The notes: generated by a model from the sequence alone, not told the origin. Positions 26,156-34,959 are shown, numbered from the stretch's first letter. The stretch: 60,916 bases of DNA from Bernardetia sp. (GCF_020630935.1 NZ_JAHDIG010000021.1:1-60916), one strand, 5' to 3'. A program made the numbers and translations.

Positions 26156-27442
26156 TTACTCGTTGAAAACCGTATCAAACTTTGCTTGGATTTTATCTAA
26201 TGACAAGTTTCCAATGCTTCCCTCATGCGTATGTTCTACTTTGGTTTGAGCTTCAAATTTTCCTTCCAAAATTTGTTTTCCCAACACTTGATACGCCTCT
26301 CTAAAACTCATTCCTTGCATTACGAGTTTGTTTAGATTCTCCACGCTATACATATATTCATACATTGGATTTTCTATGCTTTTTGTATTGATGATAATAT
26401 TTTCCATCATAAAACGCATCGCTTGGAGGTTTTCCAAACTAACTTCTATGGAATTGATGAGACTTTCCTTGAGTTCTTGAAAATCACGATGATAACCACT
26501 TGGTAAGTTGTTGGTAATCAGAGCAATTTCTTGTGGCAGAGCTTGAATTTTGTTGCTTCTAGCACGGATAAGCTCCATTACGTCAGGGTTTTGCTTGTGA
26601 GGCATAATACTTGACCCTGTCGTTAGTTCTTTTGGAAAAGATACGAAACCAAAATTTTGGCTCATATACAAACACACATCCATCGCACATTTAGACAGTG
26701 TAGAAGCCAATGAAGAAAGAGCAAAAGCAACTGTTTTTTCTAACCTTCCTCTGCTCATCTGTGCAGCCACCACGTTGTAGTGCATCGTAGAAAAACCTAA
26801 TTCATCAGTAGTCATTTGTCTGTCGATGGGAAAAGAAGTGCCATAACCAGCAGCCGAACCCAATGGATTTTGGTCTGCAATTTTATAAGCTGCATTTAGG
26901 AGAATCAAATCATCAATCAGTGTCTCGGCATAAGCTCCAAACCACAAGCCAAACGAGGAAGGCATCGCCACCTGCAAATGCGTATAACCAGCCAGTAGAA
27001 CGTCTTTGTGCTTCTCACTCAAACCCATCAAAACATCGAAGAGTTGTTTTACTTCGCTTTTTATGTTCCCAAGTTCTGCTTTTACATACAAATGTAAATC
27101 GACAAGCACTTGGTCGTTTCTTGAACGAGCTGTATGGATTTTTTTACCAATATCTCCTAGTTTTTCCGTCAAGAGAAATTCAATTTTGCTATGCACATCT
27201 TCAAACTGCTCTTCGATAGTAAATTCTCCTTTTTCTATTGTTTCTTGAATGTGATTTAATTCAGTTACTAACTTTTCAAGTTCTGGTTCTGTCAAGATGC
27301 CAATTTTGCAAAGCATTTTGGCGTGAGCAATATTTCCCAAAACATCGTATTTAGCGAGTTTCAAGTCTAAAACTCTATCTCTTCCTGCTGTATATTCTTC
27401 TACAAACTGATTGATGTTATAGCCTTTGTTCCAAAGTTTCAT
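26156..27442 (-). CDS. argH: Argininosuccinate lyase
   Basis: The 428-residue enzyme cleaves argininosuccinate to arginine and fumarate, the last step of arginine synthesis. The fumarase-superfamily signature GSSIMPHKQNPD (about 280) and the active-site region TARSRNDQV are present. It is the last gene of the minus-strand arginine operon, about 100 bases after argE. Length is slightly below the usual 450-470, with a short C-terminus. Confidence 0.96.
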   Translation of the reverse strand: MKLWNKGYNINQFVEEYTAGRDRVLDLKLAKYDVLGNIAHAKMLCKIGILTEPELEKLVTELNHIQETIEKGEFTIEEQFEDVHSKIEFLLTEKLGDIGKKIHTARSRNDQVLVDLHLYVKAELGNIKSEVKQLFDVLMGLSEKHKDVLLAGYTHLQVAMPSSFGLWFGAYAETLIDDLILLNAAYKIADQNPLGSAAGYGTSFPIDRQMTTDELGFSTMHYNVVAAQMSRGRLEKTVAFALSSLASTLSKCAMDVCLYMSQNFGFVSFPKELTTGSSIMPHKQNPDVMELIRARSNKIQALPQEIALITNNLPSGYHRDFQELKESLINSIEVSLENLQAMRFMMENIIINTKSIENPMYEYMYSVENLNKLVMQGMSFREAYQVLGKQILEGKFEAQTKVEHTHEGSIGNLSLDKIQAKFDTVFNE

Positions 27443-27463
27443 GGTTTTTTCTATCTAAGTGTA

Positions 27464-27528
27464 ATTCAGACTTCTAGTCTGAATAAAAAATTTTTATTTC
27501 ATTCTGTAAGTCCAGTCTGGAAGACTGG
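27464..27528. repeat. Pair of short hairpins between argE and argH
   Basis: ATTCAGACT-TCT-AGTCTGAAT (27464-27484) and CCAGTCT-GGA-AGACTGG (27512-27528) share an AGTCTG core. Two related palindromes this close look like another small repeat family, or an mRNA element in the operon. Confidence 0.55.
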
Positions 27529-27541
27529 TGTACGAAAAATG

Positions 27542-28603
27542 TTAGGTCAAAATATTCCCCAAAAGCTTGATATAATCTTTCAAGCCGTTTTCAAGTTCGT
27601 GTAAATAAATAAATTCATCAGCTTGATGCGAACGCAAAGAATCTCCAATTCCTAGTTTTACAGAAGGACAAGACAAAACAGCTTGGTCAGAAAGCGTTGG
27701 TGAACCGTAAACGGTATGACCATCTTTTATTCCAGCCTGTACAAAAGGATGTTCTTTCGGAATGCTAGACGAGTTTAATCTAAACGAACGTGCTTTGAGT
27801 TCACTATTTGTATTTTTATCAATAATTTCAAAAACTTCTGTGTTCTGATACATTTCATTGATTCTGACATCTACTACAAAATGACAAGACGCTGGTACGA
27901 CGTTGTGCTGACTTCCTGCATTTATCTGTGTAACACTCATTTTTACTTTTCCTAAAAACTCTGATTCTTTTGGGAATTGATAACTTTTAATCCATTCAAT
28001 ATCTTGTAAGACTTCATAAATGGCATTTTTTGTATTGTTGTGTGCTGCGTGTCCTGCAATGCCTTTTGCGTATCCATCTATTACTAAAAGTCCTTTTTCT
28101 GCAATGGCTAACTGCATTTGAGTTGGTTCGCCTATAATGGCAAAATCAATAATTGGTAAATATTTTATCAGTTCACACAAACCATTTTGCCCAGAATTTT
28201 CTTCTTCGCCTGTGGCTGCTACGATGAGATTATATTTTAGATTTTCCTGTTCGTAATAATGAACAAAAGTAGCCAAAAGAGCCACCAAAGAAGCTCCTGC
28301 ATCGTTACTTCCTAAGCCAAATAATTTCCCATCTTCGATAGTTGCCTCAAACGGATTTCGTGTATAGCCTTTGTTCGGACGAACAGTATCATGATGAGAA
28401 TTTAGCAAAATGGTAGGCTTACTTTCGTCGAAATGCTTATTTTTTGCCCAAATATTATTATATAATCTTTCGGTTTTGATGCCAAACTCTTGTAGCCATT
28501 TTTGAATGTGTAGAGCTGTTTCAGCTTCTTCTTCTGAAAAAGACTGGGTTTGGATAAGATTTTTAAGTAAATCAAGTGTTTTTTCTTGTAAAGATTCAAT
28601 CAT
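27542..28603 (-). CDS. argE: M20-family N-acyl-ornithine/citrulline deacylase
   Basis: The 353-residue metallohydrolase has the M20 zinc-site motifs LNSHHDTV, GSNDAGAS and TGEEENSG (about 150). In Bacteroidota this gene removes the acyl group (acetyl or succinyl) from acylcitrulline made by the neighbouring carbamoyltransferase. Its start overlaps the argB stop (ATGA), so the two are translationally coupled. Whether the acyl group is acetyl or succinyl is not decided by sequence alone. Confidence 0.9.
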   Translation of the reverse strand: MIESLQEKTLDLLKNLIQTQSFSEEEAETALHIQKWLQEFGIKTERLYNNIWAKNKHFDESKPTILLNSHHDTVRPNKGYTRNPFEATIEDGKLFGLGSNDAGASLVALLATFVHYYEQENLKYNLIVAATGEEENSGQNGLCELIKYLPIIDFAIIGEPTQMQLAIAEKGLLVIDGYAKGIAGHAAHNNTKNAIYEVLQDIEWIKSYQFPKESEFLGKVKMSVTQINAGSQHNVVPASCHFVVDVRINEMYQNTEVFEIIDKNTNSELKARSFRLNSSSIPKEHPFVQAGIKDGHTVYGSPTLSDQAVLSCPSVKLGIGDSLRSHQADEFIYLHELENGLKDYIKLLGNILT

Positions 28604-29379
28604 AATTTGAGTAGTGTATAAGTTGAATTGTTGAGAGAAAGCATAGACGTATTTCCAATCATCACACGAGTTACGCCCTGCTGCAAGGCTTCAAAAGAGT
28701 TGGTAAGTTTTGGAATCATTCCAGTTGAAATAATTTCTTTAGCTTTAAGTTCTCCAAAATCTGTTTCTGAAATAATTGGAATTACAGAATCGTCATCATT
28801 AGCATCTAACAGAACACCCTTTTTTTCAAAGCAGTACATCAAGTTTACTTCAAAATTTTCAGAAAGTCCTACGGCAAGTTCTTTGGCTATGGTGTCGGCA
28901 TTGGTATTGAAAAGCTGTCCGTTTCCGTCGTGCGTAATGGCAGAACAAACTGGAACAATTTTATTTTCCAAGCATAAAGTCAGAAATTCTGTATTTACTT
29001 TTTCTACATCGCCTACAAAACCGTAATCAATTTCCTTGACAGGACGTTTTTTAGCTACCAAAATATTTGCATCTGCTCCAGTAAAGCCTAGTGCATTTAT
29101 TTTTTTTGCTTGTAATTTGGCTACTAATTCTTTGTTCACTTTCCCTGCATAGACCATTGTTACGATTTCTAGTTCTTCTTTTGAAGTGATGCGTCTGCCT
29201 TCTATAAGTTTTGATTCAATGCCTAATTTCTCACTAAGCCGAGTGGCTAATTTTCCTCCTCCGTGAACAAGCAATTTAGGAAAAGGCAGTTTTTCGAAAT
29301 GATTGATAAAACCTTCCATTAGCTCAAGATTATCAACTACATTTCCTCCTATTTTGACGATGTAAAGTTGTTTTTTCAT
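28600..29379 (-). CDS. argB: Acetylglutamate kinase (acyl-glutamate kinase)
   Basis: The 259-residue kinase carries the amino-acid-kinase motifs KIGGNVV near the start and LVHGGGK (about 38-44), plus the ATP-side region ISTGMIPKL near the end. It phosphorylates N-acyl-glutamate, step two of the pathway. I start at MKKQLYIVK (29379); the longer frame adds an unconserved leader. It lacks the N-terminal arm of arginine-inhibited hexameric kinases, so strong end-product feedback on this enzyme is not expected (inference). Confidence 0.94.
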   Translation of the reverse strand: MKKQLYIVKIGGNVVDNLELMEGFINHFEKLPFPKLLVHGGGKLATRLSEKLGIESKLIEGRRITSKEELEIVTMVYAGKVNKELVAKLQAKKINALGFTGADANILVAKKRPVKEIDYGFVGDVEKVNTEFLTLCLENKIVPVCSAITHDGNGQLFNTNADTIAKELAVGLSENFEVNLMYCFEKKGVLLDANDDDSVIPIISETDFGELKAKEIISTGMIPKLTNSFEALQQGVTRVMIGNTSMLSLNNSTYTLLKL

Positions 29380-29446
29380 TGTCTTGTTTAAAAAAAATAT
29401 TTGTGTTCTATTGGTCAAAAAAGATGGTTTAGCATTTTTTATTGTT

Positions 29447-29472
29447 AGGGAAAAGGCATGCCTTTTCCTTAC
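29447..29472. repeat. Long palindrome, family C copy 2
   Basis: GGAAAAGGCATGCCTTTTCC (29449-29468) is a perfect palindrome located between argF' and argB. It shares its arms with the palindrome at 14837-14873 in the cco operon, so it is a dispersed element rather than an arg-specific site. Confidence 0.7.
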
Positions 29473-29478
29473 AGTTAA

Positions 29479-30426
29479 TTATTTTTGATTTAAAATATGG
29501 TACAAAACAGTCTGTGCTGAATAAATACGATTTTGGGCTTGTGCCAACACTAAAGAATTTGAAGAATCCAACACTTCATCACTTACCACCACATTCCTAC
29601 GAACAGGCAAACAGTGCATAAATTTAGCTTTATTGGTCAGTTTCATTTTTTCACCATTAATAATCCAATCTTGATGCTGCGTTCTAATTTGCCCATAATT
29701 TTCAAAGGAAGACCAATTTTTAGCATACACAAAATCAGCATTTTCAAAGGCTTCTTTTTGATTATGAATAACAGGCGTATTTTTTAAAATACTTGGGTCT
29801 AGGTTAAATCCTTTTGGGTTGGTTACAATGAGTTCGGCATCAGTTTGAGAAACCCATTCTACAAAAGAGTTTGCCACAGCTTGAGGCAAAGCACGAACGT
29901 GAGGCGACCACGAAAGCACCACTTTTGGCATTTTGATTTTCTTGTGTTCGGCAATCGTAATGCAATCTGCAAAGGCTTGTAAGGGGTGTCCTGCTGCACT
30001 TTCCAAAGAAATAACTGGGACAGAAGCCGACTGAATAAACTTTTTCAAAACAACTTCATTGTAATCTTTTTCTTTGTCGTTAAGGGAGGCAAAAGTACGC
30101 AAACCGATAATATCGCAATATTGAGAAAGAACTCCAGCAGCTTCTTTGATGTGTTCTTGAGTGTTACCATTCATCACAGCACCGTCTTCTAATTCCAACG
30201 CCCAACCATCTTGATTGAGGTTCATTACCATTACGTTCATTCCCAAATGTTGAGCAGCTTTTTGTGAGCTAAGACGTGTTCTTAGGCTAGGATTCAAAAA
30301 AACTAAACCTAATGTTTTGTTTTTACCCAAATGATTAAACTCAAAAGGATTTTTTTTGATAGAAATAGCTTTTTCTACCCATTCATTGACGCTTGAAATG
30401 TCGTTAGCAGAGATAAATTGTTTCAT
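29479..30426 (-). CDS. argF': N-acetyl- or N-succinyl-ornithine carbamoyltransferase
   Basis: The 315-residue transcarbamylase has the carbamoyl-phosphate motif SLRTR (47-51) and the HCLPVRR motif (about 272-278). It belongs to the clade acting on acylated ornithine. The residue known to set acyl specificity (Pro90 in the B. fragilis succinylornithine enzyme, Glu92 in the Xanthomonas acetylornithine enzyme) is Gln90 here, in NGNTQEHI. The acyl group used is therefore open. It follows argD by three bases on the same strand. Confidence 0.9.
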   Translation of the reverse strand: MKQFISANDISSVNEWVEKAISIKKNPFEFNHLGKNKTLGLVFLNPSLRTRLSSQKAAQHLGMNVMVMNLNQDGWALELEDGAVMNGNTQEHIKEAAGVLSQYCDIIGLRTFASLNDKEKDYNEVVLKKFIQSASVPVISLESAAGHPLQAFADCITIAEHKKIKMPKVVLSWSPHVRALPQAVANSFVEWVSQTDAELIVTNPKGFNLDPSILKNTPVIHNQKEAFENADFVYAKNWSSFENYGQIRTQHQDWIINGEKMKLTNKAKFMHCLPVRRNVVVSDEVLDSSNSLVLAQAQNRIYSAQTVLYHILNQK

Positions 30427-30429
30427 TTT

Positions 30430-31566
30430 TTAAAGTAGTATTTTTTGTAAGGCTTCTACAAAAGGTTTGATTTCTTGTTTGTTGATAGACAAAGGAGGTA
30501 AAATTCGAAGTAAATTCGGATTGGCAGAAGAACCTGTCATGATATGAAATTCCTCTAAAAGTTGCTTTCTAATTTCTTTGATAGGAAATTCTAGTTCTAC
30601 GCCTAACATCAATCCTTTTCCTTTTATTTTTTGAATGGCAGGAATAGATTTTAATTCTTCTCTTAGAAAATCAGAGATTTCTTTAGCATTTATCATTAGA
30701 TTATCTTTCTCTAAAACTTCCAAAACGGACAAACTAGCCACACTTGCCAAATGATTTCCTCCGAAAGTCGTCCCCAACATTCCGTGTTTGGCTTCAATAT
30801 GAGGAGCGATAATTACACCAGCGACAGGAAAACCATTTCCCATTCCCTTCGCAGTCGTAATAATATCTGGTCTTATATTTGGATTGCTCTGATGAGCAAA
30901 AAAATTACCTGTACGACCAAAACCACTCTGAATTTCATCTAAAATGAGCAAGGCATTGTATTTTTTACAATAGGTTTGTAGCAATTCTAAAAAATCATCA
31001 GAAGGATAATCTAAACCTCCCACACCTTGCACACCTTCCACAATGACAGCGCAAATATCATCGTAGGTTTCAAAAGCATTTTGGAATTGTTTTTCATCAT
31101 TCAAATCTAAAAATACAACAGGAAAATTATCGTATTGTAGAGGAGAATGAATTTTACAGTTGTCTGTAACACAAAGAGCTGCTGCCGTTCTGCCGTGAAA
31201 GCTGTTTTTAAAAGCGATTACTCTTCGTTTTTGGGTATGAAAAGAAGCAAGTTTAAGAGCATTTTCATTTGCTTCTGCACCACTATTACAGAGAAATAAA
31301 TTATAATCTGTGTAGCCACTTAACTCTCCTAGTTTTTGAGCTAGTTCTTCCTGCAAGGGCATTTGCACAGAGTTAGAATAAAAGGCTATTTTTTCAAGCT
31401 GCCTTTGTAAAGCATTTACATAATAGGGCTGTGAATGTCCAATAGAAATTACGCCATGTCCACCGTATAAATCTAAATAAGGTGTTTCGTTTTCGTCATA
31501 GACATAAACGCCTTTTGCTTTTTGCAGACTAATATCAAATTTGGGATATACTTCAAATAAATTCAT
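30430..31566 (-). CDS. argD: Acylornithine aminotransferase
   Basis: The 378-residue class III aminotransferase transfers an amino group from glutamate to N-acyl-glutamate semialdehyde. The PLP lysine lies in TTAKGMGNGFPVAG, preceded by the conserved LILDEIQSGFGRTG. GGNHLASVASLSVLE completes the active-site set. Length and motifs are typical. It is close-packed with argF'. Confidence 0.95.
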   Translation of the reverse strand: MNLFEVYPKFDISLQKAKGVYVYDENETPYLDLYGGHGVISIGHSQPYYVNALQRQLEKIAFYSNSVQMPLQEELAQKLGELSGYTDYNLFLCNSGAEANENALKLASFHTQKRRVIAFKNSFHGRTAAALCVTDNCKIHSPLQYDNFPVVFLDLNDEKQFQNAFETYDDICAVIVEGVQGVGGLDYPSDDFLELLQTYCKKYNALLILDEIQSGFGRTGNFFAHQSNPNIRPDIITTAKGMGNGFPVAGVIIAPHIEAKHGMLGTTFGGNHLASVASLSVLEVLEKDNLMINAKEISDFLREELKSIPAIQKIKGKGLMLGVELEFPIKEIRKQLLEEFHIMTGSSANPNLLRILPPLSINKQEIKPFVEALQKILL

Positions 31567-31578
31567 AATGATAAATGA

Positions 31579-31668
31579 GTTGTTGGTGGAGACACCAACA
31601 ACGGCAAGTTATGCCATTTTTGGTCTCCTGTTATATTTTCGCCGTTGTCGGTGTCTCCACCGACGACC
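31579..31668. repeat. Dispersed palindromes, family A (two opposed copies)
   Basis: GTTGTTGGTG...CACCAACAACGGC (31579-31604) and, in reverse orientation, GCCGTTGTCGGTG...CACCGACGA (31641-31666) lie between argC and argD. They match the elements at 13280, 32684 and 52530. Confidence 0.78.
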
Positions 31669-31674
31669 AGCCCA

Positions 31675-32658
31675 TTAAAAATAAGAGGCTTTAAGCTGTA
31701 AACCTGTTGTTTGAGGTAAGCCTAATTGTAAATTCATGTTTTGAACAGCCTGTCCTGCTGCGCCTTTCAGAAGGTTATCGATAGCAGAAGTAACCAGTAC
31801 CATGTCGCCTTTTTTCTGTACTTGAAGCAAACAATAATTTGTATTAACTACTTGCTTTAAGTGAATATCTGCATCGCTAATTTTCACAAAAGGTGAATCT
31901 TTATAAAAATCTTGATATAATTTTTTCAGTTCTTTTTCTGAAAGCTCTGTTTGTGTATAGACAGTTGCAAAAATTCCTCTTGTGAAATTTCCACGCATCG
32001 GAATAAAATGTAGTTCTTTTTCAAAATCGTTTTGCAGACTGTTTAAAGATTGTTTTATTTCTGTAAGATGTTGATGTTCAAAAACTTTATAGACAGAAAT
32101 ATTTTCATTTCTCCAACTAAAATGCGTTGTGGTTTGATGGCTTTGTCCTGCTCCCGTTGCTCCTGTGATAGCATTGATATGAATATCATTTTTTATGCTT
32201 TTAGCCTTTGCCAAAGGAAGCAAAGCCAGTTGAATAGCTGTAGCAAAACACCCTGGGTTGGCTATGTACTTTCCGTTTTGAATTTTATCTTTATTAAGTT
32301 CTGGCAATCCATAGACAAACTCTGAATCGTTGTAATTCGCATCTTTTTGAAGTCTAAAGTCTGCACTCAAATCAATAATTTTAGTAGAGTTTGAAAACGC
32401 ATTTTGTTCTAAAAAACTCTTTGCCTTTCCGTGTCCAGAACATATAAAAATGACATCTACATTCGGATTTATTTGATTTGAAAAAACAGTTTCTACTTCA
32501 AACAAGTCTTGATGGATTTTTTGAACTTTCTCTCCTGCATGAGAATGACTTTGAATGAAGTCTAGTTCTATATTTGGATGATGAATGAGCAAACGCAAAA
32601 GCTCTCCAGCTACATAGCCACTTCCACCCACTACACCAATTTTGAATTTTTTGTTCAT
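31675..32658 (-). CDS. argC: N-acetyl-gamma-glutamyl-phosphate reductase
   Basis: The 327-residue enzyme has the nucleotide-binding start VGVVGGSGYVAGELLRLL, and the catalytic cysteine sits in NPGCFATAIQL (about 137). It reduces acylglutamyl phosphate to the semialdehyde. It lies between argG and argD, in the conserved Bacteroidota order. Confidence 0.95.
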   Translation of the reverse strand: MNKKFKIGVVGGSGYVAGELLRLLIHHPNIELDFIQSHSHAGEKVQKIHQDLFEVETVFSNQINPNVDVIFICSGHGKAKSFLEQNAFSNSTKIIDLSADFRLQKDANYNDSEFVYGLPELNKDKIQNGKYIANPGCFATAIQLALLPLAKAKSIKNDIHINAITGATGAGQSHQTTTHFSWRNENISVYKVFEHQHLTEIKQSLNSLQNDFEKELHFIPMRGNFTRGIFATVYTQTELSEKELKKLYQDFYKDSPFVKISDADIHLKQVVNTNYCLLQVQKKGDMVLVTSAIDNLLKGAAGQAVQNMNLQLGLPQTTGLQLKASYF

Positions 32659-32683
32659 AAGAATTTTATTTTTTGTTTTTTAT

Positions 32684-32753
32684 CGTCGGTGAGGACACCG
32701 ACAATGGCAGAACAATATCCTAAACGACGGCTTTAGTCCTCGTTTACGGTTGG
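32684..32753. repeat. Dispersed palindromes, family A (both subtypes)
   Basis: CGTCGGTG...CACCGACAATGGC (32684-32708) is followed by TAAACGACGG...CCTCGTTTACGG (32721-32750), in the gap between argG and argC. The pairing of the two subtypes is the same as at 13280-13355. Confidence 0.72.
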
Positions 32754-32762
32754 AAATAAATT

Positions 32763-33959
32763 TTATTTTTGATTGAGTTGATTAAAAATATGAAGTGGAT
32801 TAGCTAGTATTTTGGTAAAGCCTTTGACATCATCACCCGACCAAGCTGTATTTTTCTCTCCGTACTGTCCAAACTTACTTTTCATCATATCAAAATCTGA
32901 TTCAATACCTTGCACAATGAAACGATAAGGGTGAAGTTCTACCATTACCTTTCCTGTTACATTTTGCTGTGAATCTTCTAAAAAGGATTCAATATTTCTC
33001 ATAACAGGCTCAAAATATTGTGATTCATGAACAAACATTCCATACCAGTTACTTAGCTGTTCTTTCCAATACTGCTGCCACTTTGAAAGAACATGTTTCT
33101 CCAACGTATGATGAGATTTGATAAGAATTGTAGCTGCTGCTGCCTCAAAACCTACTCTTCCCTTAATTCCAATAATCGTATCTCCTACGTGTACATCACG
33201 ACCAATAGCATATTTATTGGCTATTTGTTCTAGTTTTTGAATGGCTTCTAAAGGCTGCATTTTTTCATCATTAATTCCTACACATTCGCCTTTTTCAAAA
33301 TATATGGTTATTGTTTTCGGCTCGGTTTCAGAAAGCTGACTTGGAAATGCTTCGTTAGGAAGTGCTTGGTGTGAAGTAAGTGTCTCTGCTCCTCCTACGC
33401 TTGTTCCCCAAAGTCCTTTATTGATAGAATATTTTGCTTTTTTCCATTCCCAATCAATACCGTTTTGTTTTAAATACTCTACTTCTTCTTGTCTTGAAAG
33501 ACTTTGCTCACGTATGGGCGTAAGAATTTCTATGTTGGGAATGAGCAGTTGAAATACCAAATCAAAACGCACTTGGTCGTTTCCTGCTCCTGTGCTACCA
33601 TGAGCAATATAATCTACTGCCAGTTCTTTTGCATATTCTGCCAAACTGATAGCTTGATAAGTTCGTTCTGCACTCACAGAAAGAGGATAGGTATTATTTC
33701 TCAAAACATTTCCAAATAGTAAGTACTTGATTATTTTTTGGTAATAAAGCTCACTTGCTTCGATGGTTTTGTGAGAAACTGAGCCTAGATTTTTGGCTTT
33801 TTTCTCTATTTCTTGTAATTCTTCTTCTGAAAAACCACCTGTATTAACAATAGCCGTATGGACTTCTAAGCCTAATTCTTTGGCTAAATAGATAGTACAG
33901 TAAGAAGTGTCTAAGCCTCCACTAAAGGCTAAAAGGACTTTTTTATTTGTTGTTTTCAT
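32763..33959 (-). CDS. argG: Argininosuccinate synthase
   Basis: The 398-residue ligase joins citrulline and aspartate using ATP. The N-terminal PP-loop LLAFSGGLDTSYC (9-21) is intact, and the HGSTGAGNDQVRFD motif (about 115-128) follows. It starts inside the end of the GNAT gene (17-base overlap), so the two are coupled at the head of the operon. Confidence 0.96.
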   Translation of the reverse strand: MKTTNKKVLLAFSGGLDTSYCTIYLAKELGLEVHTAIVNTGGFSEEELQEIEKKAKNLGSVSHKTIEASELYYQKIIKYLLFGNVLRNNTYPLSVSAERTYQAISLAEYAKELAVDYIAHGSTGAGNDQVRFDLVFQLLIPNIEILTPIREQSLSRQEEVEYLKQNGIDWEWKKAKYSINKGLWGTSVGGAETLTSHQALPNEAFPSQLSETEPKTITIYFEKGECVGINDEKMQPLEAIQKLEQIANKYAIGRDVHVGDTIIGIKGRVGFEAAAATILIKSHHTLEKHVLSKWQQYWKEQLSNWYGMFVHESQYFEPVMRNIESFLEDSQQNVTGKVMVELHPYRFIVQGIESDFDMMKSKFGQYGEKNTAWSGDDVKGFTKILANPLHIFNQLNQK

Positions 33960-34620
33960 TGTAAATAACGTGTTTGAAAATGGGAAAATCTTTTAATTTG
34001 CGTTGTAGGCGAATGCTGCGAAGTCGGAGAAAGCGGTTGAAGTTTGTCCAACGTTGATTTTTTTGCTCTTTTTGTTCTTCTTTTGGGTTCTGATAAGTAG
34101 AAAGGTCGTACATCATGCCTGTACAGAGACAAAGTTTTCTTTCATTTCTCATCAGAATATCATAATTTTTACAGCTTTGGCAACCTTTCCAAAAAGCATC
34201 GTCTTGGGTAATTTCTGAAAAAGTAACAGGTTTATATCCTAAATCGGAATTGATTTTCATAACGGCAAGGCTCGTCGTAATTCCAAATAATTTAGCTTGT
34301 GGATATTTATTTTTGGAAAGCTCTAGGGTAGCTCTTTTGATAGATTTGGCGAGACCTGTTTTTCTAAAATCGGGGTGAACAATCAGACCCGAATTAGCTA
34401 CATATTTTTGATTTTCCCACGTTTCGATATAGCAAAAACCCACTATATTTTCCTCTTGCAAGGCAATAACAGCCTTACCTTCTACAATTTTCTGACGGAT
34501 ATAATTAGGGTCTCTTTTGGCTATGCCTGTGCCACGAGCTTGGGCAGCTTCTTCAATCATTTGGCAAATAGACTCTGCATACGCTTGATGCAAAATACTG
34601 GTTACAGAAATAGTTATCAT
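33943..34620 (-). CDS. GNAT N-acyltransferase, probable glutamate N-acyltransferase of the arg operon
   Basis: The 225-residue protein has the GNAT acetyl-CoA loop VHPDFRKTGLAKSIKRATLE and a C-terminal cysteine cluster (CQSC, LCLCTG) that may bind zinc. This GNAT type heads arginine operons in Bacteroidota and is taken to supply N-acyl-glutamate, the ArgA step. No argJ or classical argA is present in the window. I start at MITISVTSILHQ (34620). It is the first structural gene after the Arg-rich leader, overlapping argG by 17 bases. Confidence 0.82.
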   Translation of the reverse strand: MITISVTSILHQAYAESICQMIEEAAQARGTGIAKRDPNYIRQKIVEGKAVIALQEENIVGFCYIETWENQKYVANSGLIVHPDFRKTGLAKSIKRATLELSKNKYPQAKLFGITTSLAVMKINSDLGYKPVTFSEITQDDAFWKGCQSCKNYDILMRNERKLCLCTGMMYDLSTYQNPKEEQKEQKNQRWTNFNRFLRLRSIRLQRKLKDFPIFKHVIYNENNK

Positions 34621-34754
34621 AAGGCAAAGGAAGATAAGGCTCATACAGATGTAAGCAGCCGAAAAACAACCTACAAAACTGCATGTGCAGAAAGGAAAAT
34701 AAAAAAGAAGGAATATATAAATGGATGACCTATGAAAATATCATAAGTCTAAGA

Positions 34755-34820
34755 AATCAAAAAGCCTTAAAAGGAGTTTGAATAAACGAGTGGTTTGATA
34801 AAGTACGCAACCTTATCAAA
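34755..34820 (-). promoter_or_regulatory. Hairpin set downstream of the Arg leader (candidate attenuator)
   Basis: On the minus strand TTTGATAAGGT (34820-34810) pairs with ACTTTATCAAA (34804-34794) over 11 bp (one G-T pair) around a five-base loop. The hairpin begins two bases after the leader stop codon, so a ribosome at the stop would cover its first arm. The ATCAAA of the second arm (34799-34794) can instead pair with TTTGAT at 34761-34756, next to a small CCTT/AAGG stem and a TTTTT run. This gives mutually exclusive structures, as an attenuator needs. The terminator half is weak by eye. Confidence 0.55.
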
Positions 34821-34822
34821 AA

Positions 34823-34951
34823 TTATATAGACGCACAAAGGCGAAAAAAGCGTCGTCGTCGTCGGAAAAAATTACGAGATGCTTTCGCAGGTGTTGTAGA
34901 GCCGATGTTTTGCTCTTGTAGTGGATAATATGTAGCGTCTAGCTTGTTCAT
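34823..34951 (-). CDS. Arginine-run leader peptide of the arg operon (42 codons)
   Basis: A minus-strand frame of 42 codons starts with ATG at 34951 and stops with TAA at 34823. It contains seven Arg residues, five of them consecutive (residues 30-34, codons CGA CGA CGA CGA CGC) in the context NFFRRRRRFFRLC. It lies about 200 bases before the first arginine-biosynthesis gene on the same strand, behind a strong Bacteroidota promoter and just before a hairpin. This is the layout of a ribosome-stalling leader that senses charged tRNA-Arg. The protein itself resembles no family. Codons were checked one by one; the function is inferred from context. Confidence 0.75.
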   Translation of the reverse strand: MNKLDATYYPLQEQNIGSTTPAKASRNFFRRRRRFFRLCASI

Positions 34952-34959
34952 TATAAAAA

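Noticed and set aside
34782-34926. Plus-strand reading of the Arg-leader region also gives an Arg-rich frame (KKRRRRRKK)
   Set aside because: It has no usable ATG or GTG near its start, no promoter match on that strand and no downstream partner. It arises because the CGA run reads as TCG/CGT repeats, giving Arg in one frame of each strand.
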